Shown here piece by piece: positions 1-8,122 of a stretch of 64,000 bases of DNA. The translations under genes were made by a program, and so were the position numbers. Each line of letters starts with the position of its first letter. The stretch's first letter is position 1. The notes beneath the pieces were generated by a model. The model saw only the letters and a program-made list of their open reading frames with translations, did no database searches and was not told the DNA's origin. The DNA is from Dietzia aurantiaca (GTDB lineage: Bacteria > Actinomycetota > Actinomycetes > Mycobacteriales > Mycobacteriaceae), in NCBI RefSeq assembly GCF_021033825.1, contig NZ_JAIFXZ010000002.1:186001-250000 (forward strand), in the 5' to 3' direction.

Positions 1-857
1 GCCACGGCGTGGACGCAGCGATCTTCTTCTCCGACATCGTGATCCCGCTCGCCGCGGCCGGTGTGGACATCGACATCGTCCCGGGCGTGGGCCCGGTGGT
101 GGCGGAGCCGATCCGCGACGAGGCGGGCATCGCGGCGTTCCCCGAACTGACCCCGGACCGGCTGGAGAAGATCGAGGAGGCGGTCCGCCTCATCATCGGC
201 GAGCTGGACCCGGGTGTCGCGCTCATCGGGTTCGCCGGCGCCCCGTTCACGCTCGCGTCCTACCTGATCGAAGGGGGGCCGAGCCGTAACCACGAGCACA
301 CCAAGTCGCTCATGTACTCGCGTCCGGACCTGTGGAACGATCTCATGTCCAGGATCGCCGACCTCACGACGGTCTTCCTGCGTGCCCAGGTGGGCGCCGG
401 CGTGGACGCGGTCCAGCTGTTCGACTCCTGGGCCGGTGCGCTCACGCAGCGCGACTACCGTTCACTGGTGCTGCCGCACTCCACCCGGATCTTCGCCGAT
501 GACGTGGTCTCGAGCGTCCCGCGCACCCACTTCGGCGTGGGCACCGGCGAACTGCTCGGCGCGATGGGCGAGGCGGGCCCGGAGGTCGTGGGCGTGGACT
601 GGCGGATCCCGCTCGATGACGCCGCCACCCGCGTGCCGGGCAAGGTCCTCCAGGGAAACCTCGACCCGGCGATGCTCTTCGCCGATCGCTCGGCCCTCGA
701 CGCCGAGGTCACGCGCATCGTGGCTGAGGGACGACGTGCGCGGGCGGCCGGCGCGCGCGGCCACGTGTTCAACCTCGGACACGGGGTCCTGCCGAGCACC
801 GATCCCACGGCGGTGACCCACGTCGTGGAGCTCGTCCACGAGCTGACCGCCGAGTAG
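1..857 (+). CDS. hemE: Uroporphyrinogen decarboxylase HemE (5' end cut by window edge)
   Basis: Decarboxylates the four acetate side chains of uroporphyrinogen III to give coproporphyrinogen III, in the cytoplasm. The reading frame is already open at base 3 ([11 protein letters not shown]), an internal family segment, so the GTG at 9 is not the real start and roughly 60-80 N-terminal residues lie outside the window. Visible family marks are the [12 protein letters not shown] stretch, the FDSWAG motif and GNLDP near the C-terminus. The stop overlaps the GTG of the next heme gene by one base (taGTG), so the pair is translationally coupled. In this lineage the product feeds the coproporphyrin-dependent heme route. 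Confidence 0.96.
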   Translation, partial: HGVDAAIFFSDIVIPLAAAGVDIDIVPGVGPVVAEPIRDEAGIAAFPELTPDRLEKIEEAVRLIIGELDPGVALIGFAGAPFTLASYLIEGGPSRNHEHTKSLMYSRPDLWNDLMSRIADLTTVFLRAQVGAGVDAVQLFDSWAGALTQRDYRSLVLPHSTRIFADDVVSSVPRTHFGVGTGELLGAMGEAGPEVVGVDWRIPLDDAATRVPGKVLQGNLDPAMLFADRSALDAEVTRIVAEGRRARAAGARGHVFNLGHGVLPSTDPTAVTHVVELVHELTAE

Positions 858-2242
858 TGGCGGCCCCACGCGTCGCCGTGGTGGGTGGCGGCCTCAGTGG
901 GCTGACGGCCGCCTATCAGCTGTCCCGGGACCTCCCGGGCGCCCGGGTCACGGTGTTCGAGGCGTCTCCGTCGCCCGGTGGCTGCCTGGATACCGCCGCC
1001 TTCCCGTCCGGCCCCATGGAGCTCGGTGCCGAGGCGTTCATCGGCAGGCGCCCGGAGGCCTCGGAGCTCGTCGCCGAGCTCGGACTGACACACGAACTGC
1101 GGCATCCCGGGACCCTCGGTCCCGCCATCCTCACCGGCGGACGTCTCGTCCCGATGCCGGCCGGCACGCTGATGGGTCTGCCCTCGGACGCGTCGACACT
1201 GTCCGGGGTGCTCCGGCCGGCGGACGTCGAGCGGGCGGCGCGGGAGCCGGAGCTGCCTCTCGACTGGGCCCCCGGCGGCGACGTCCCCCTGGGCAGGTTG
1301 GTCGCCGACCGCTTCGGTGCCGCGGTGGTGGCACGTCTGGTCGACCCGATGCTGGGGGGCGTGTACGCCGCGCCCAGCGTGGGGCTGGGGCTGCGCCAGG
1401 TGGTGCCCGGCCTGGCCGACGCGCTGGACCGCGGGGCACCCAACCTCACCGCGGCGGCCAGGGATCTCACCGCGCACCGCACCCCCGGCCCGGTGTTCGC
1501 CACCCTGTCCGGTGGCTACCGCGCCCTCGTGGACGCGCTCGTTCGTGCGTCCCGGGCGCGGGTGGTGACCGGGGCACGGTGCACCGCGATCCGACGGGAC
1601 AGCGGGGGATACGCGCTGGTCGGGTCCGACGATCGTCGTCCGTGGACGCATGAGGCCGACCTCGTCGTCGTCGCGGTCCCGGTCCCGCTCGCCGCGCCGC
1701 TCCTCACCGCGGCCGGGGGAGTCGACGACGCGGTTCGGGCGCTGTCGGGGATCCGCACCGCCTCCTCGGCGGTGGTGGCGCTCGAGGTCGACCGCTCCCT
1801 CGACCTGCCCGCACGATCCGGGGTGCTCGTCGCCACCGACGAACCCGTTCCGTTCAAGGCGATGACGTTCTCGAGCCGCAAGTGGCCACACCTGGACGAC
1901 CGGCGCGGCCACCTGGTGCGGGTGTCCTTCGGCAGGCTCGACGACGACGAGATACTCGCAACGGACGACCTCACACTGGTCCGGATGGCGGTCTCCGCGC
2001 TGGCCGGGGTGTGCGGATCGACCCCCACCGTCCTGCACTCGCGGGTGCGCCGCTGGGACAACGCCCTCGCCGAGATCGGCCCGGGTCACGATGCGCTGAT
2101 CGCCGGAATCCGCGGCCGTCTCGCCGAGGATCTCCCGGGAGTCGAGCTCGTCGGCGGTGCGACCGAGGGGGTCGGCGTGCCCTCCTGTGTGGGGTCGGCC
2201 CGGGCCGCGGCCCGCCGGTTGGCCGGGAAGTGGCAGGATTGA
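857..2242 (+). CDS. hemY: Coproporphyrinogen III / protoporphyrinogen oxidase (HemY/CgoX)
   Basis: FAD flavoenzyme that oxidises coproporphyrinogen III to coproporphyrin III in actinobacteria. The 461-residue product opens with a dinucleotide-binding GGGLSG at residues 10-15, followed by an acidic strand end (VFEAS), the standard FAD Rossmann fold of the amine-oxidase family. A C-terminal FAD-contact segment ends in a GGATEGVGVPSCVGS-type motif. The GTG start overlaps the hemE stop by one base. hemQ begins 3 bp after its stop, so hemE-hemY-hemQ is one transcription unit. Function as coproporphyrinogen rather than protoporphyrinogen oxidase is inferred from the adjacent hemQ, not from residues seen here. 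The symbols hemG and cgoX are also used. Confidence 0.93.
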   Translation: MAAPRVAVVGGGLSGLTAAYQLSRDLPGARVTVFEASPSPGGCLDTAAFPSGPMELGAEAFIGRRPEASELVAELGLTHELRHPGTLGPAILTGGRLVPMPAGTLMGLPSDASTLSGVLRPADVERAAREPELPLDWAPGGDVPLGRLVADRFGAAVVARLVDPMLGGVYAAPSVGLGLRQVVPGLADALDRGAPNLTAAARDLTAHRTPGPVFATLSGGYRALVDALVRASRARVVTGARCTAIRRDSGGYALVGSDDRRPWTHEADLVVVAVPVPLAAPLLTAAGGVDDAVRALSGIRTASSAVVALEVDRSLDLPARSGVLVATDEPVPFKAMTFSSRKWPHLDDRRGHLVRVSFGRLDDDEILATDDLTLVRMAVSALAGVCGSTPTVLHSRVRRWDNALAEIGPGHDALIAGIRGRLAEDLPGVELVGGATEGVGVPSCVGSARAAARRLAGKWQD

Positions 2243-2245
2243 GCC

Positions 2246-2941
2246 ATGGCACGCCTTGACTACTCCAAGCTCAACTCGACTCTTCGCTACCTGATGTTCT
2301 CGGTCTTCACCGTGACGCCGGGGCAGCTCGGGGAGGACCGGGCCGCGGTGGCCGCGGATCTCGAGAAGTTCCTCGCCGGGTACGAGGACACCGACGTCGT
2401 GGTCCGCGGAATGTACGACGTCTCCGGACTGCGCGCCGAGGCCGACTTCATGATCTGGACCCACGCCGAGCACATCGAGGACCTCCAGGGGTTCTACAAC
2501 GAGTTCCGCCGCACCACCCTGCTGGGTAAGGCCAGCACCGCGTTCTGGTCCAACACGGCCCTGCACCGCCCGGCGGAGTTCAACAAGAGCCACATCCCGG
2601 CGTTCCTCGCGGAGGAGGAGCCCGGTGCGTTCATCTCGGTCTACCCGTTCGTCCGCTCCTACGAGTGGTACCTGCTGCCGGACGAGGAGCGTCGCCAGAT
2701 CCTCGCCGCCCACGGCCGCGCCGCCCGCGAGTTCCCGGACGTACGCGCCAACACCGTCCCCGCGTTCACGCTGGGTGACTATGAATGGCTGCTGGCGTTC
2801 GAGGCGCCCGCGCTCGACAGGATCGTCGACCTCATGCGCGAGATGCGCGCCACCGAGGCCCGGCGCCACGTGCGCGAGGAGATCCCGTTCTTCACCGGGC
2901 CGCGCGTGACCGCCGAGAAGCTCGCCACCACGATGCCCTGA
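2246..2941 (+). CDS. hemQ: Coproheme decarboxylase HemQ (ChdC)
   Basis: Last step of the coproporphyrin-dependent pathway: peroxide-driven decarboxylation of two propionates of Fe-coproporphyrin III to heme b. The 231 residues are one chlorite-dismutase-like fold of normal actinobacterial length. Recognisable marks are [18 protein letters not shown] (about 54-71), FNKSHIPAF with H116, [10 protein letters not shown] with Y133, and H156 in the AAHG segment. By comparison with the corynebacterial enzyme these correspond to the distal His, the radical Tyr and the proximal heme ligand. The ATG at 2246 lies 3 bp after hemY. A strong hairpin terminator follows immediately, ending the heme operon. 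Confidence 0.95.
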   Translation: MARLDYSKLNSTLRYLMFSVFTVTPGQLGEDRAAVAADLEKFLAGYEDTDVVVRGMYDVSGLRAEADFMIWTHAEHIEDLQGFYNEFRRTTLLGKASTAFWSNTALHRPAEFNKSHIPAFLAEEEPGAFISVYPFVRSYEWYLLPDEERRQILAAHGRAAREFPDVRANTVPAFTLGDYEWLLAFEAPALDRIVDLMREMRATEARRHVREEIPFFTGPRVTAEKLATTMP

Positions 2942-2957
2942 TACCTGCCGGGGAGAC

Positions 2958-2995
2958 AGCAGAGCCCGCCGGGGTCGACCCCGGCGGGCTCTGCT
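2958..2995. terminator. Bidirectional hairpin terminator between hemQ and msrB
   Basis: A perfect 17-bp inverted repeat (2958-2974 and 2979-2995; arm agcagagcccgccgggg) with a 4-nt loop sits between two convergent genes, so it can end transcription from both sides. There is no long T-tract, as is common in GC-rich actinobacteria. Confidence 0.88.
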
Positions 2996-3019
2996 CGTCT
3001 CCGGTCGCGCGGGCGCGGA

Positions 3020-3454
3020 TCAGTTCTGTGTCGGCTCGAGCGTCAGGCTGAGGGAATTGATGCAGTAGCGCAGGTCGGTCGGGGTGGGGTAGCCCTCGCC
3101 TTCGAAGACGTGCCCGAGATGGCCGTGGCAGTTCGCGCACAGCACCTCGATCCGGCGCATCCCCATGGAGTCGTCGACGCGTTCGATCACCGAGTCGCCG
3201 GCCAGCGGGGTGAAGAACGACGGCCAACCGCAGCTGGACTCGAACTTGCCCTCGCTACGGAACAGTTCGGCGCCGCAGCCGCGGCAGCGGTAGACGCCCT
3301 CGGTCTTGGTGTCGTTGTACTCGCCGGTGAAGGGCCGCTCGGTGCCCGCGCGGCGCAGGACCTGATACTCGTCGGGGGTCAGCCGGCGGCGCCACTCGGC
3401 GTCGTCGAGGGTGAAGTTCGGCTGCGGGGCGTTGGTTTCGGTGGACTCGCTCAT
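3020..3454 (-). CDS. msrB: Peptide-methionine (R)-S-oxide reductase MsrB
   Basis: Repairs R-methionine sulfoxide in proteins, using thioredoxin as reductant. The 144-residue protein carries two CxxC zinc pairs (C57/C60 in CRGC and C106/C109 in CANC), the CGWPSF signature with C75 as a possible resolving cysteine, and the catalytic C131 in the RYCINS motif. The ATG at 3454 lies 9 bp downstream of the stop of the AftC-like gene on the same strand, so it is the last gene of the minus-strand operon ribD-hydrolase-aftC-msrB. This order matches Rv2671-Rv2674 of M. tuberculosis as I recall it. Confidence 0.95.
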   Translation of the reverse strand: MSESTETNAPQPNFTLDDAEWRRRLTPDEYQVLRRAGTERPFTGEYNDTKTEGVYRCRGCGAELFRSEGKFESSCGWPSFFTPLAGDSVIERVDDSMGMRRIEVLCANCHGHLGHVFEGEGYPTPTDLRYCINSLSLTLEPTQN

Positions 3455-3463
3455 GACCGCAGG

Positions 3464-4660
3464 CTACGCCGACGTGGCGGCGGGTGCGATCCGCTCGTGC
3501 CGGCCAGGGGCCGCGCGGCGCCACAGGAGCACGACCAGGATCGTGGCGAGGATGAGGAGCCAGCCCAGCGTCGGGTGCGCGAACTCCATGACGCGGCCGT
3601 AATAGGGCCAGCGCACGGACTCCCAGTTGTCCGGGAAGAAGAACGCGTACGCCGCCAGCCAGGCGGGCCAGGTCCGCACAAGGGACCCCTTGAGGACCAC
3701 GGTGAGCATGAGCGGGATCAGCATCATGGAGTAGTACATCTGACCGAGCGTGGACACGAGGAACACGCCGGCCAGGACGACTCCCGAGGTGGTGGCCAGC
3801 CACAGCACCTCGTTGTTGTGCCGGTAGTCCAGCAACAGCCACACCGCGAGCAGGGTCGCTGCGACGACCAGGATCCGGGCGGCCAGGATCAGCGGCTCGG
3901 GAACGCCGTAGTAGACGCCGAGACCGGCGATCGAGCTGTTGTAGTAATCACGCACCTGCCCCATGTACGGCGTGGTGGTGTCGAGGTACCGGGAGGCGTC
4001 GACCGTCAGCGCCCATCCCGCCGCCATCGCGGCCGCGGGGATGGCCAGCGCGCCCACGAACGGCTGCCACTGCTTACGGATCAACGGCAGTACCAGCAGC
4101 GGGGCGAGCATCGGCTTGACGGCCAGCGACAGCCCCATCGCGACACCTGCCCACCAGAGACGCCGCGTGTGCAGCATGTACAGGAACGCGGCCTGGCAGA
4201 GGAAGATCACGCCGTTGATGTTCGTGAACACCAGCGTGTTGGTCACCGCTTCGGTGCTGAACGCCGCGAGCAGGATGGCGGGGGCGGCGAACGATTTCAC
4301 GTCGAGGTCGAACATTCTCATGAGCAGCCACAACGCGGCGATGATCGCCGCGGTGTTGATGAGGATGAACAGCCACCTGGAGATCGTGTAGTTGTCGATC
4401 ACCCCGAATGGCGACAGGAGCAACGTCCCACTCGGGGCGTACAGGTAGTGCGGCTGCACGGTGAGCAGGTTCTCGGAGTAGACGGGCTCGCCTGCCAGGA
4501 AGCGCCGGGTGGCGGCGTACACCGTGGCGAAATCGTTGGTGATCGCGCCGTTGACGGCCCTGATCAGGACACGGTGGATCACCGTCATGATCGCCAGTGG
4601 CCAGAGGACATTGGCGAGGATGCGGGGCACGGTCGTCGAGCTTCGGGTGGGCAGCGGCAC
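3464..4660 (-). CDS. aftC: GT87-family polyprenol-phosphate glycosyltransferase, AftC-like arabinofuranosyltransferase
   Basis: Predicted multi-pass membrane glycosyltransferase (GT-C fold, DUF2029/GT87). In mycobacteria AftC adds alpha-1,3 branching arabinofuranose to arabinogalactan and lipoarabinomannan from decaprenyl-phosphoryl-arabinose. The N-terminal loop carries the family acidic signature (NDFATVYAATRRFLAG, then PVYS and YLYAPSGTLLL), followed by about nine hydrophobic segments to the C-terminus. The open frame continues upstream to 5044 but that part is arginine-rich nonsense inside the neighbouring gene. GTG at 4660 gives 398 residues and a 53-bp gap after the preceding gene; a start a few codons later (GTG near 4630) is possible. 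The assignment as AftC rather than another GT87 member rests on position beside msrB. Confidence 0.82.
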   Translation of the reverse strand: MPLPTRSSTTVPRILANVLWPLAIMTVIHRVLIRAVNGAITNDFATVYAATRRFLAGEPVYSENLLTVQPHYLYAPSGTLLLSPFGVIDNYTISRWLFILINTAAIIAALWLLMRMFDLDVKSFAAPAILLAAFSTEAVTNTLVFTNINGVIFLCQAAFLYMLHTRRLWWAGVAMGLSLAVKPMLAPLLVLPLIRKQWQPFVGALAIPAAAMAAGWALTVDASRYLDTTTPYMGQVRDYYNSSIAGLGVYYGVPEPLILAARILVVAATLLAVWLLLDYRHNNEVLWLATTSGVVLAGVFLVSTLGQMYYSMMLIPLMLTVVLKGSLVRTWPAWLAAYAFFFPDNWESVRWPYYGRVMEFAHPTLGWLLILATILVVLLWRRAAPGRHERIAPAATSA

Positions 4661-4713
4661 GCTGAGCAGGCTACCGCCCGGGCCCCTGCCCCCGGGTGAG
4701 GCACTCCGGTTCG

Positions 4714-6228
4714 TCAGGACGGACAGGCGGTTGATTTCTCGGCTGCCGCCGGGTCGTCGAGGAAGGTCGTCAGCGCCTCTCGCGCACAGCCGGAGTGCAG
4801 CATCACCGCTGAACCGGGAGCCCCCCAGCTGACGGTTCGGACCTCGGTGGCGCCGGCAGCGGTGAGTCGGCCCGCGGTGGGTTCGAGGTAGGCGGCGCCG
4901 GCGACGGGATCGGCGATACCCGCCAGCAGGAGAACCGGAACGGTGGGCGGGACCCGCAATGGCATCGGGGCCGGGACGGGCCAGGTGGAGCACGCGGAGA
5001 GCTGGGCGGCGAGGATCTCTCCGAACGGCGGTGTGTCGGCCCATTCCGCCTCGAGTTCTTCGACCCGGCTGACGGGAACGCGCTGCGACAGGTCGGAACA
5101 GCCGGCGACGTAGGGGAGGGAGGACCGACTCAGCGTCTCGGCCCGCCCCCGCACGCTCTCGGGAGTGTCTCCGGGCCCCGCGGTGACGAGGTCGCCGAGA
5201 ATGATGTCACCGCCGGAGGGCTCGGGCGCGGAGGCGCCGGACAGATCGCCCAGCGCGGAGCGGACAACGTCCGAGAGCAGCGCGGCAGGGATGTCGGCGA
5301 GGGGTTCCCGCGCGCTGTCGAGCGCGGCGGAGACCGCCTCGACCTTCTGGTCGGCGTCGCCGGGCCCGCATTCCGGTCGGGTACACGAGGATGCCCACAG
5401 TCGGAGGGTAGCGTCGGATCCGGCGAGGGCGGCCCGGGTGGTGCCCTCCTGATCGCCGTCGTCCGGCGCCGGGGAGTCCAGCGCGAGGAGCGACAGCCTG
5501 TCGGGGTAGGTGGAGGAGTAGGCCAGCGCGGTCCGTGTGCCTGTCCCGATGCCGAGGATCGCCAGCCCCGGCACGTCCCAGTGCTGGCGGAGTACCTCGA
5601 GGTCCTGCGCCGCGCCCACGGCGCCGTAGTCGAGTTCGCGCTCCTGGAGTTCGTCCGTGCACGACTGGGAGGTGTCGGCCAGCTCGCCGCGGAGCTCGGG
5701 CGAGCCGGGATCGATGGCGGCATCGGCGAGGCCGTCGAGGGTTCGGCGCGCTGCGAATGTCAGGCACGCACCTGCGGCGTCGGTGCGGCCGCGGTGGTCG
5801 ACGACGACGAGCGGCCGGCTGTCGACCAGCTCGGTACCGGAGGCGACCAGGCGGGGAGCCAGCTCCGATGCGGGGGTCTCGGGGCCGGTGACGACGACGA
5901 GGGGCGCCGCGTCGTCCGGCGTAGCGGTCGACGACAGACGGATCGAGGGTGATTGCCCGGCGAGTCCGCACCGCGCGGATACTGTCTCCGGGATCCCGCT
6001 GATACCGCGATCGCCGCAGTTCACCCACTCGGGTTCGGACTCCGGGGCGAGCCACTCCGGTCGTTCCGGTGGGCCACTGTCGTCGGTTTCCGTCTCGCCG
6101 TTCGAGCGGGGGTCGTCACCTGTGGCCAGCCGTGGGCCGGTGGCCGGCAGAGGTGCGCACGCCGTCGCGGCCAGGAAGAGAACCGTCAGTCCGGCGGTGA
6201 CCAGTCGACCCGCTCGCGTGTGCCTCAT
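4714..6228 (-). CDS. Secreted/lipoprotein alpha/beta-hydrolase-like protein lacking the nucleophile Ser
   Basis: A 504-residue exported protein of the secreted tripeptidyl-aminopeptidase-like hydrolase group (position equivalent to Rv2672). The signal segment is MRHTRAGRLV followed by a hydrophobic run ending at C24; the lipobox-like ATAC is weak, so lipidation is uncertain. Residues about 105-255 form the N-terminal hydrolase half and about 400-500 resemble the TAP-like C-terminal domain. D440 (GIADP) and H478 (MLHSG) fit the Asp and His of the triad. The nucleophile elbow reads G226-I-G-T-G230, with Gly where Ser is expected, suggesting altered or no hydrolase activity. ATG at 6228 overlaps the ribD stop as ATGA, fixing the start. 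Confidence 0.83.
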   Translation of the reverse strand: MRHTRAGRLVTAGLTVLFLAATACAPLPATGPRLATGDDPRSNGETETDDSGPPERPEWLAPESEPEWVNCGDRGISGIPETVSARCGLAGQSPSIRLSSTATPDDAAPLVVVTGPETPASELAPRLVASGTELVDSRPLVVVDHRGRTDAAGACLTFAARRTLDGLADAAIDPGSPELRGELADTSQSCTDELQERELDYGAVGAAQDLEVLRQHWDVPGLAILGIGTGTRTALAYSSTYPDRLSLLALDSPAPDDGDQEGTTRAALAGSDATLRLWASSCTRPECGPGDADQKVEAVSAALDSAREPLADIPAALLSDVVRSALGDLSGASAPEPSGGDIILGDLVTAGPGDTPESVRGRAETLSRSSLPYVAGCSDLSQRVPVSRVEELEAEWADTPPFGEILAAQLSACSTWPVPAPMPLRVPPTVPVLLLAGIADPVAGAAYLEPTAGRLTAAGATEVRTVSWGAPGSAVMLHSGCAREALTTFLDDPAAAEKSTACPS

Positions 6229-7028
6229 CCGTTCGCCTCGTCCGCCCTGTCGGCCCGATCGACGCTGCCGGTGCCCCCGACATCCGTCGGGGCGTGACCG
6301 ACGACCCACCGAGTGTAGAGACCGCCCCGGGGGCATGTGAACGCGGTCGCCACGCGCATCGGCACGCGCCGGGGCTCGACTGCGGTCACCAGCCCCGGGC
6401 CCCGACCGCCCACGACGATCTCCGGCGCCAGCGAGAGCACGAGTTCATCGACCAGGCCCTGTGTCAGGAACTCCCCGAGCAGGCGAGGGCCACCTTCGAA
6501 CGCGACCTCGCGCGCTCCGAGGTCACGAAGGAGTGTGCGCAGGGCCTCGGCGTAGGGCCCGTCGGGCATGACGTGGACCGTCACACCCGCCTCGCGGGCG
6601 GCGTCGACCCGATCCCGTGGGGTGGTGGCGGCGGCCGCGATCTCCAGTCCGCCGCCGGCCGAGCCACACTGCGCGATCAAATCGCCGGGAAGCGAACGGG
6701 TGAGGACGAGGACCGGCGGGGCCGGGCGTGGCCTGCGGTCCGCCCAGACATTCGCGATCCGGGCGGGGCCGTAGCCCTCTGCGAGGGCGGTTCCGGAGCC
6801 GACCAGCACGACGTCGGCGCGTGCGCGCATCGCGTCGTAGACCAGTCGGTCGGTGGGGGTCCCCAGCGGTCCGCTTCGTCCGTCGACGGCGGTGGTTCCG
6901 TCCACCGAGGAGATCATCACCGCACGAATCCGGACATCCGGGCCGCCTGGCTCGGGATCCAACGCGTGCCACAGGACATGCAGGGCCGCGGGGTCGTCGT
7001 CGAACACGGCGGGTCGCGTGCTGTGCAC
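6225..7028 (-). CDS. ribD: RibD C-terminal-type pyrimidine reductase (Rv2671-like)
   Basis: Predicted NADPH-dependent reductase of the RibD C-terminal/DHFR-like fold, acting on 5-amino-6-ribosylaminouracil phosphate in riboflavin synthesis or a related substrate. The 267 residues contain only the reductase domain: VMISSVDGTTAVDG near residue 37, VGSGTALAEGYG, and the FEGGPRLLG motif. There is no deaminase domain. The GTG at 7028 is chosen because a GGAGGA Shine-Dalgarno lies 8 nt upstream; the longer open frame to 7427 runs inside zapE and is rejected. It heads a four-gene minus-strand operon and is divergent from zapE. Confidence 0.88.
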   Translation of the reverse strand: MHSTRPAVFDDDPAALHVLWHALDPEPGGPDVRIRAVMISSVDGTTAVDGRSGPLGTPTDRLVYDAMRARADVVLVGSGTALAEGYGPARIANVWADRRPRPAPPVLVLTRSLPGDLIAQCGSAGGGLEIAAAATTPRDRVDAAREAGVTVHVMPDGPYAEALRTLLRDLGAREVAFEGGPRLLGEFLTQGLVDELVLSLAPEIVVGGRGPGLVTAVEPRRVPMRVATAFTCPRGGLYTRWVVGHAPTDVGGTGSVDRADRADEANG

Positions 7029-7036
7029 CTCGGATG

Positions 7037-7042
7037 TCCTCC
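7037..7042 (-). promoter_or_regulatory. Shine-Dalgarno of the ribD-like gene
   Basis: GGAGGA read on the minus strand, 8 nt before the GTG at 7028. It decides the start against the much longer upstream open frame. Confidence 0.75.
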
Positions 7043-7050
7043 ATTCTGAC

Positions 7051-7073
7051 GTGGGGTTCCCCCACGATAGGCT
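7051..7073. promoter_or_regulatory. Divergent ribD/zapE promoter region: inverted repeat and TAGGCT -10 element
   Basis: Only 51 bp separate the two divergent starts. They contain a perfect inverted repeat gtgggg-ttc-ccccac (7051-7065). A TANNNT-type -10 (TAGGCT, 7068-7073) ends 6 nt before the zapE ATG, the geometry of a leaderless transcript. On the minus strand TATCGT (7064-7069) could serve ribD. The repeat may be an operator for both genes; this is inference. Confidence 0.4.
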
Positions 7074-7079
7074 CTGCCC

Positions 7080-8096
7080 ATGGTCTCCCGCCTCGTAGAC
7101 GTCACCCCGGTGGTCCCCGCCGATCAGCTCGTGGCCCAGATGGTGCCGCCGACGATGTTCGACGACGTGAGTTTCGATTCGTACATCCCTGACCCGGCCC
7201 AGCCCTCGCAGGCCGCGGCGGTCAAGGCGTGTCGCGAGTTCGCCGAGACCGTCACCGCGCGTCGGGCGCCCAAGAAGGGGTTCTTCGGCCGTCGTCCGAA
7301 GGTCGTGCAGGGGACGGGCATCTACCTCGACGGTGGGTTCGGCGTGGGCAAGACCCACCTGCTGACCTCGATCTACCACGACTGTCCCGCACCCAAGGCG
7401 TTCGGGACGTTCGTGGAGCTGACGCATGTGGTCGGCGCGCTAGGTTTCAACCGGGCGGTCGAGGAACTGTCCGGACATTCCGTCCTGTGCATCGACGAGT
7501 TCGAGTTGGACGATCCCGGTGACACGATGCTGGTCTCGCGTCTTCTGGCGGAATTGACCGCTGCCGGCGTGAGCGTCGCCGCCACGTCCAACACCCTTCC
7601 CGAACAGCTGGGGGAGGGCAGGTTCGCGGCCAAGGACTTCATGCGGGAGATCCGCAAGATGTCCGGCATCTTCGACTCGATCCGCGTCGACGGCCCGGAC
7701 TACCGGCACCGCAACCTGCCGCCGGCTCCCGAACCGATGTCCGACGAGGCCCTCGCCGCCGATGCCGCGGCGGTGCCGGGAGCGACCCTGGACGATTTCG
7801 ACGAGCTGTGCCAGCACCTCGCGACCCTGCACCCATCCAAGTACAACCGGCTCGTGGACGGCGTCAACCGCGTGTGTCTGAGCGGGGTCAAGCCGCTCCC
7901 GGACCAGTCCATCGCGCTACGACTGGTTGTTCTCGCGGATCGTCTCTACGACGCCGGTATTCCCGTACGCAACTCCGGGATGAAACTCGATGCGATCTTC
8001 ACTGACGAGATGGTGGCCGGCGGTTACCGAAAGAAGTACCTACGGGCCACCTCTCGACTGCTCGCGCTGTCCCGCTTCGACACTGTCGGCGGCTGA
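7080..8096 (+). CDS. zapE: AFG1/ZapE family cell-division ATPase
   Basis: P-loop ATPase of the AFG1/ZapE family; in E. coli ZapE binds FtsZ and acts at the Z-ring, while the role in actinobacteria is not established. The 338-residue protein has Walker A GGFGVGKT at 85-92 and Walker B VLCIDEFE at about 135-142, followed by a sensor-like ATSN (SVAATSNTLP). The C-terminal RLYDAGIPV and RFDTV segments are typical of the family. It sits alone on the plus strand opposite the ribD operon, like Rv2670c next to Rv2671. No Shine-Dalgarno precedes the ATG, and a -10 element lies 6 nt upstream, so translation is probably leaderless. Confidence 0.9.
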   Translation: MVSRLVDVTPVVPADQLVAQMVPPTMFDDVSFDSYIPDPAQPSQAAAVKACREFAETVTARRAPKKGFFGRRPKVVQGTGIYLDGGFGVGKTHLLTSIYHDCPAPKAFGTFVELTHVVGALGFNRAVEELSGHSVLCIDEFELDDPGDTMLVSRLLAELTAAGVSVAATSNTLPEQLGEGRFAAKDFMREIRKMSGIFDSIRVDGPDYRHRNLPPAPEPMSDEALAADAAAVPGATLDDFDELCQHLATLHPSKYNRLVDGVNRVCLSGVKPLPDQSIALRLVVLADRLYDAGIPVRNSGMKLDAIFTDEMVAGGYRKKYLRATSRLLALSRFDTVGG

Positions 8097-8122
8097 ACCG
8101 GGCCGCCCTGCGGGACCACTTC

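Noticed and set aside
455-2869. An 804-codon open frame on the minus strand opposite hemE, hemY and hemQ
   Set aside because: It is a GC-driven shadow: the protein is His/Arg/Gly-rich without any domain, whereas the plus strand holds three well-known enzymes.
3110-4699. A 529-codon plus-strand frame opposite msrB and aftC
   Set aside because: Low-complexity shadow; the minus strand carries recognisable MsrB and GT87 proteins.
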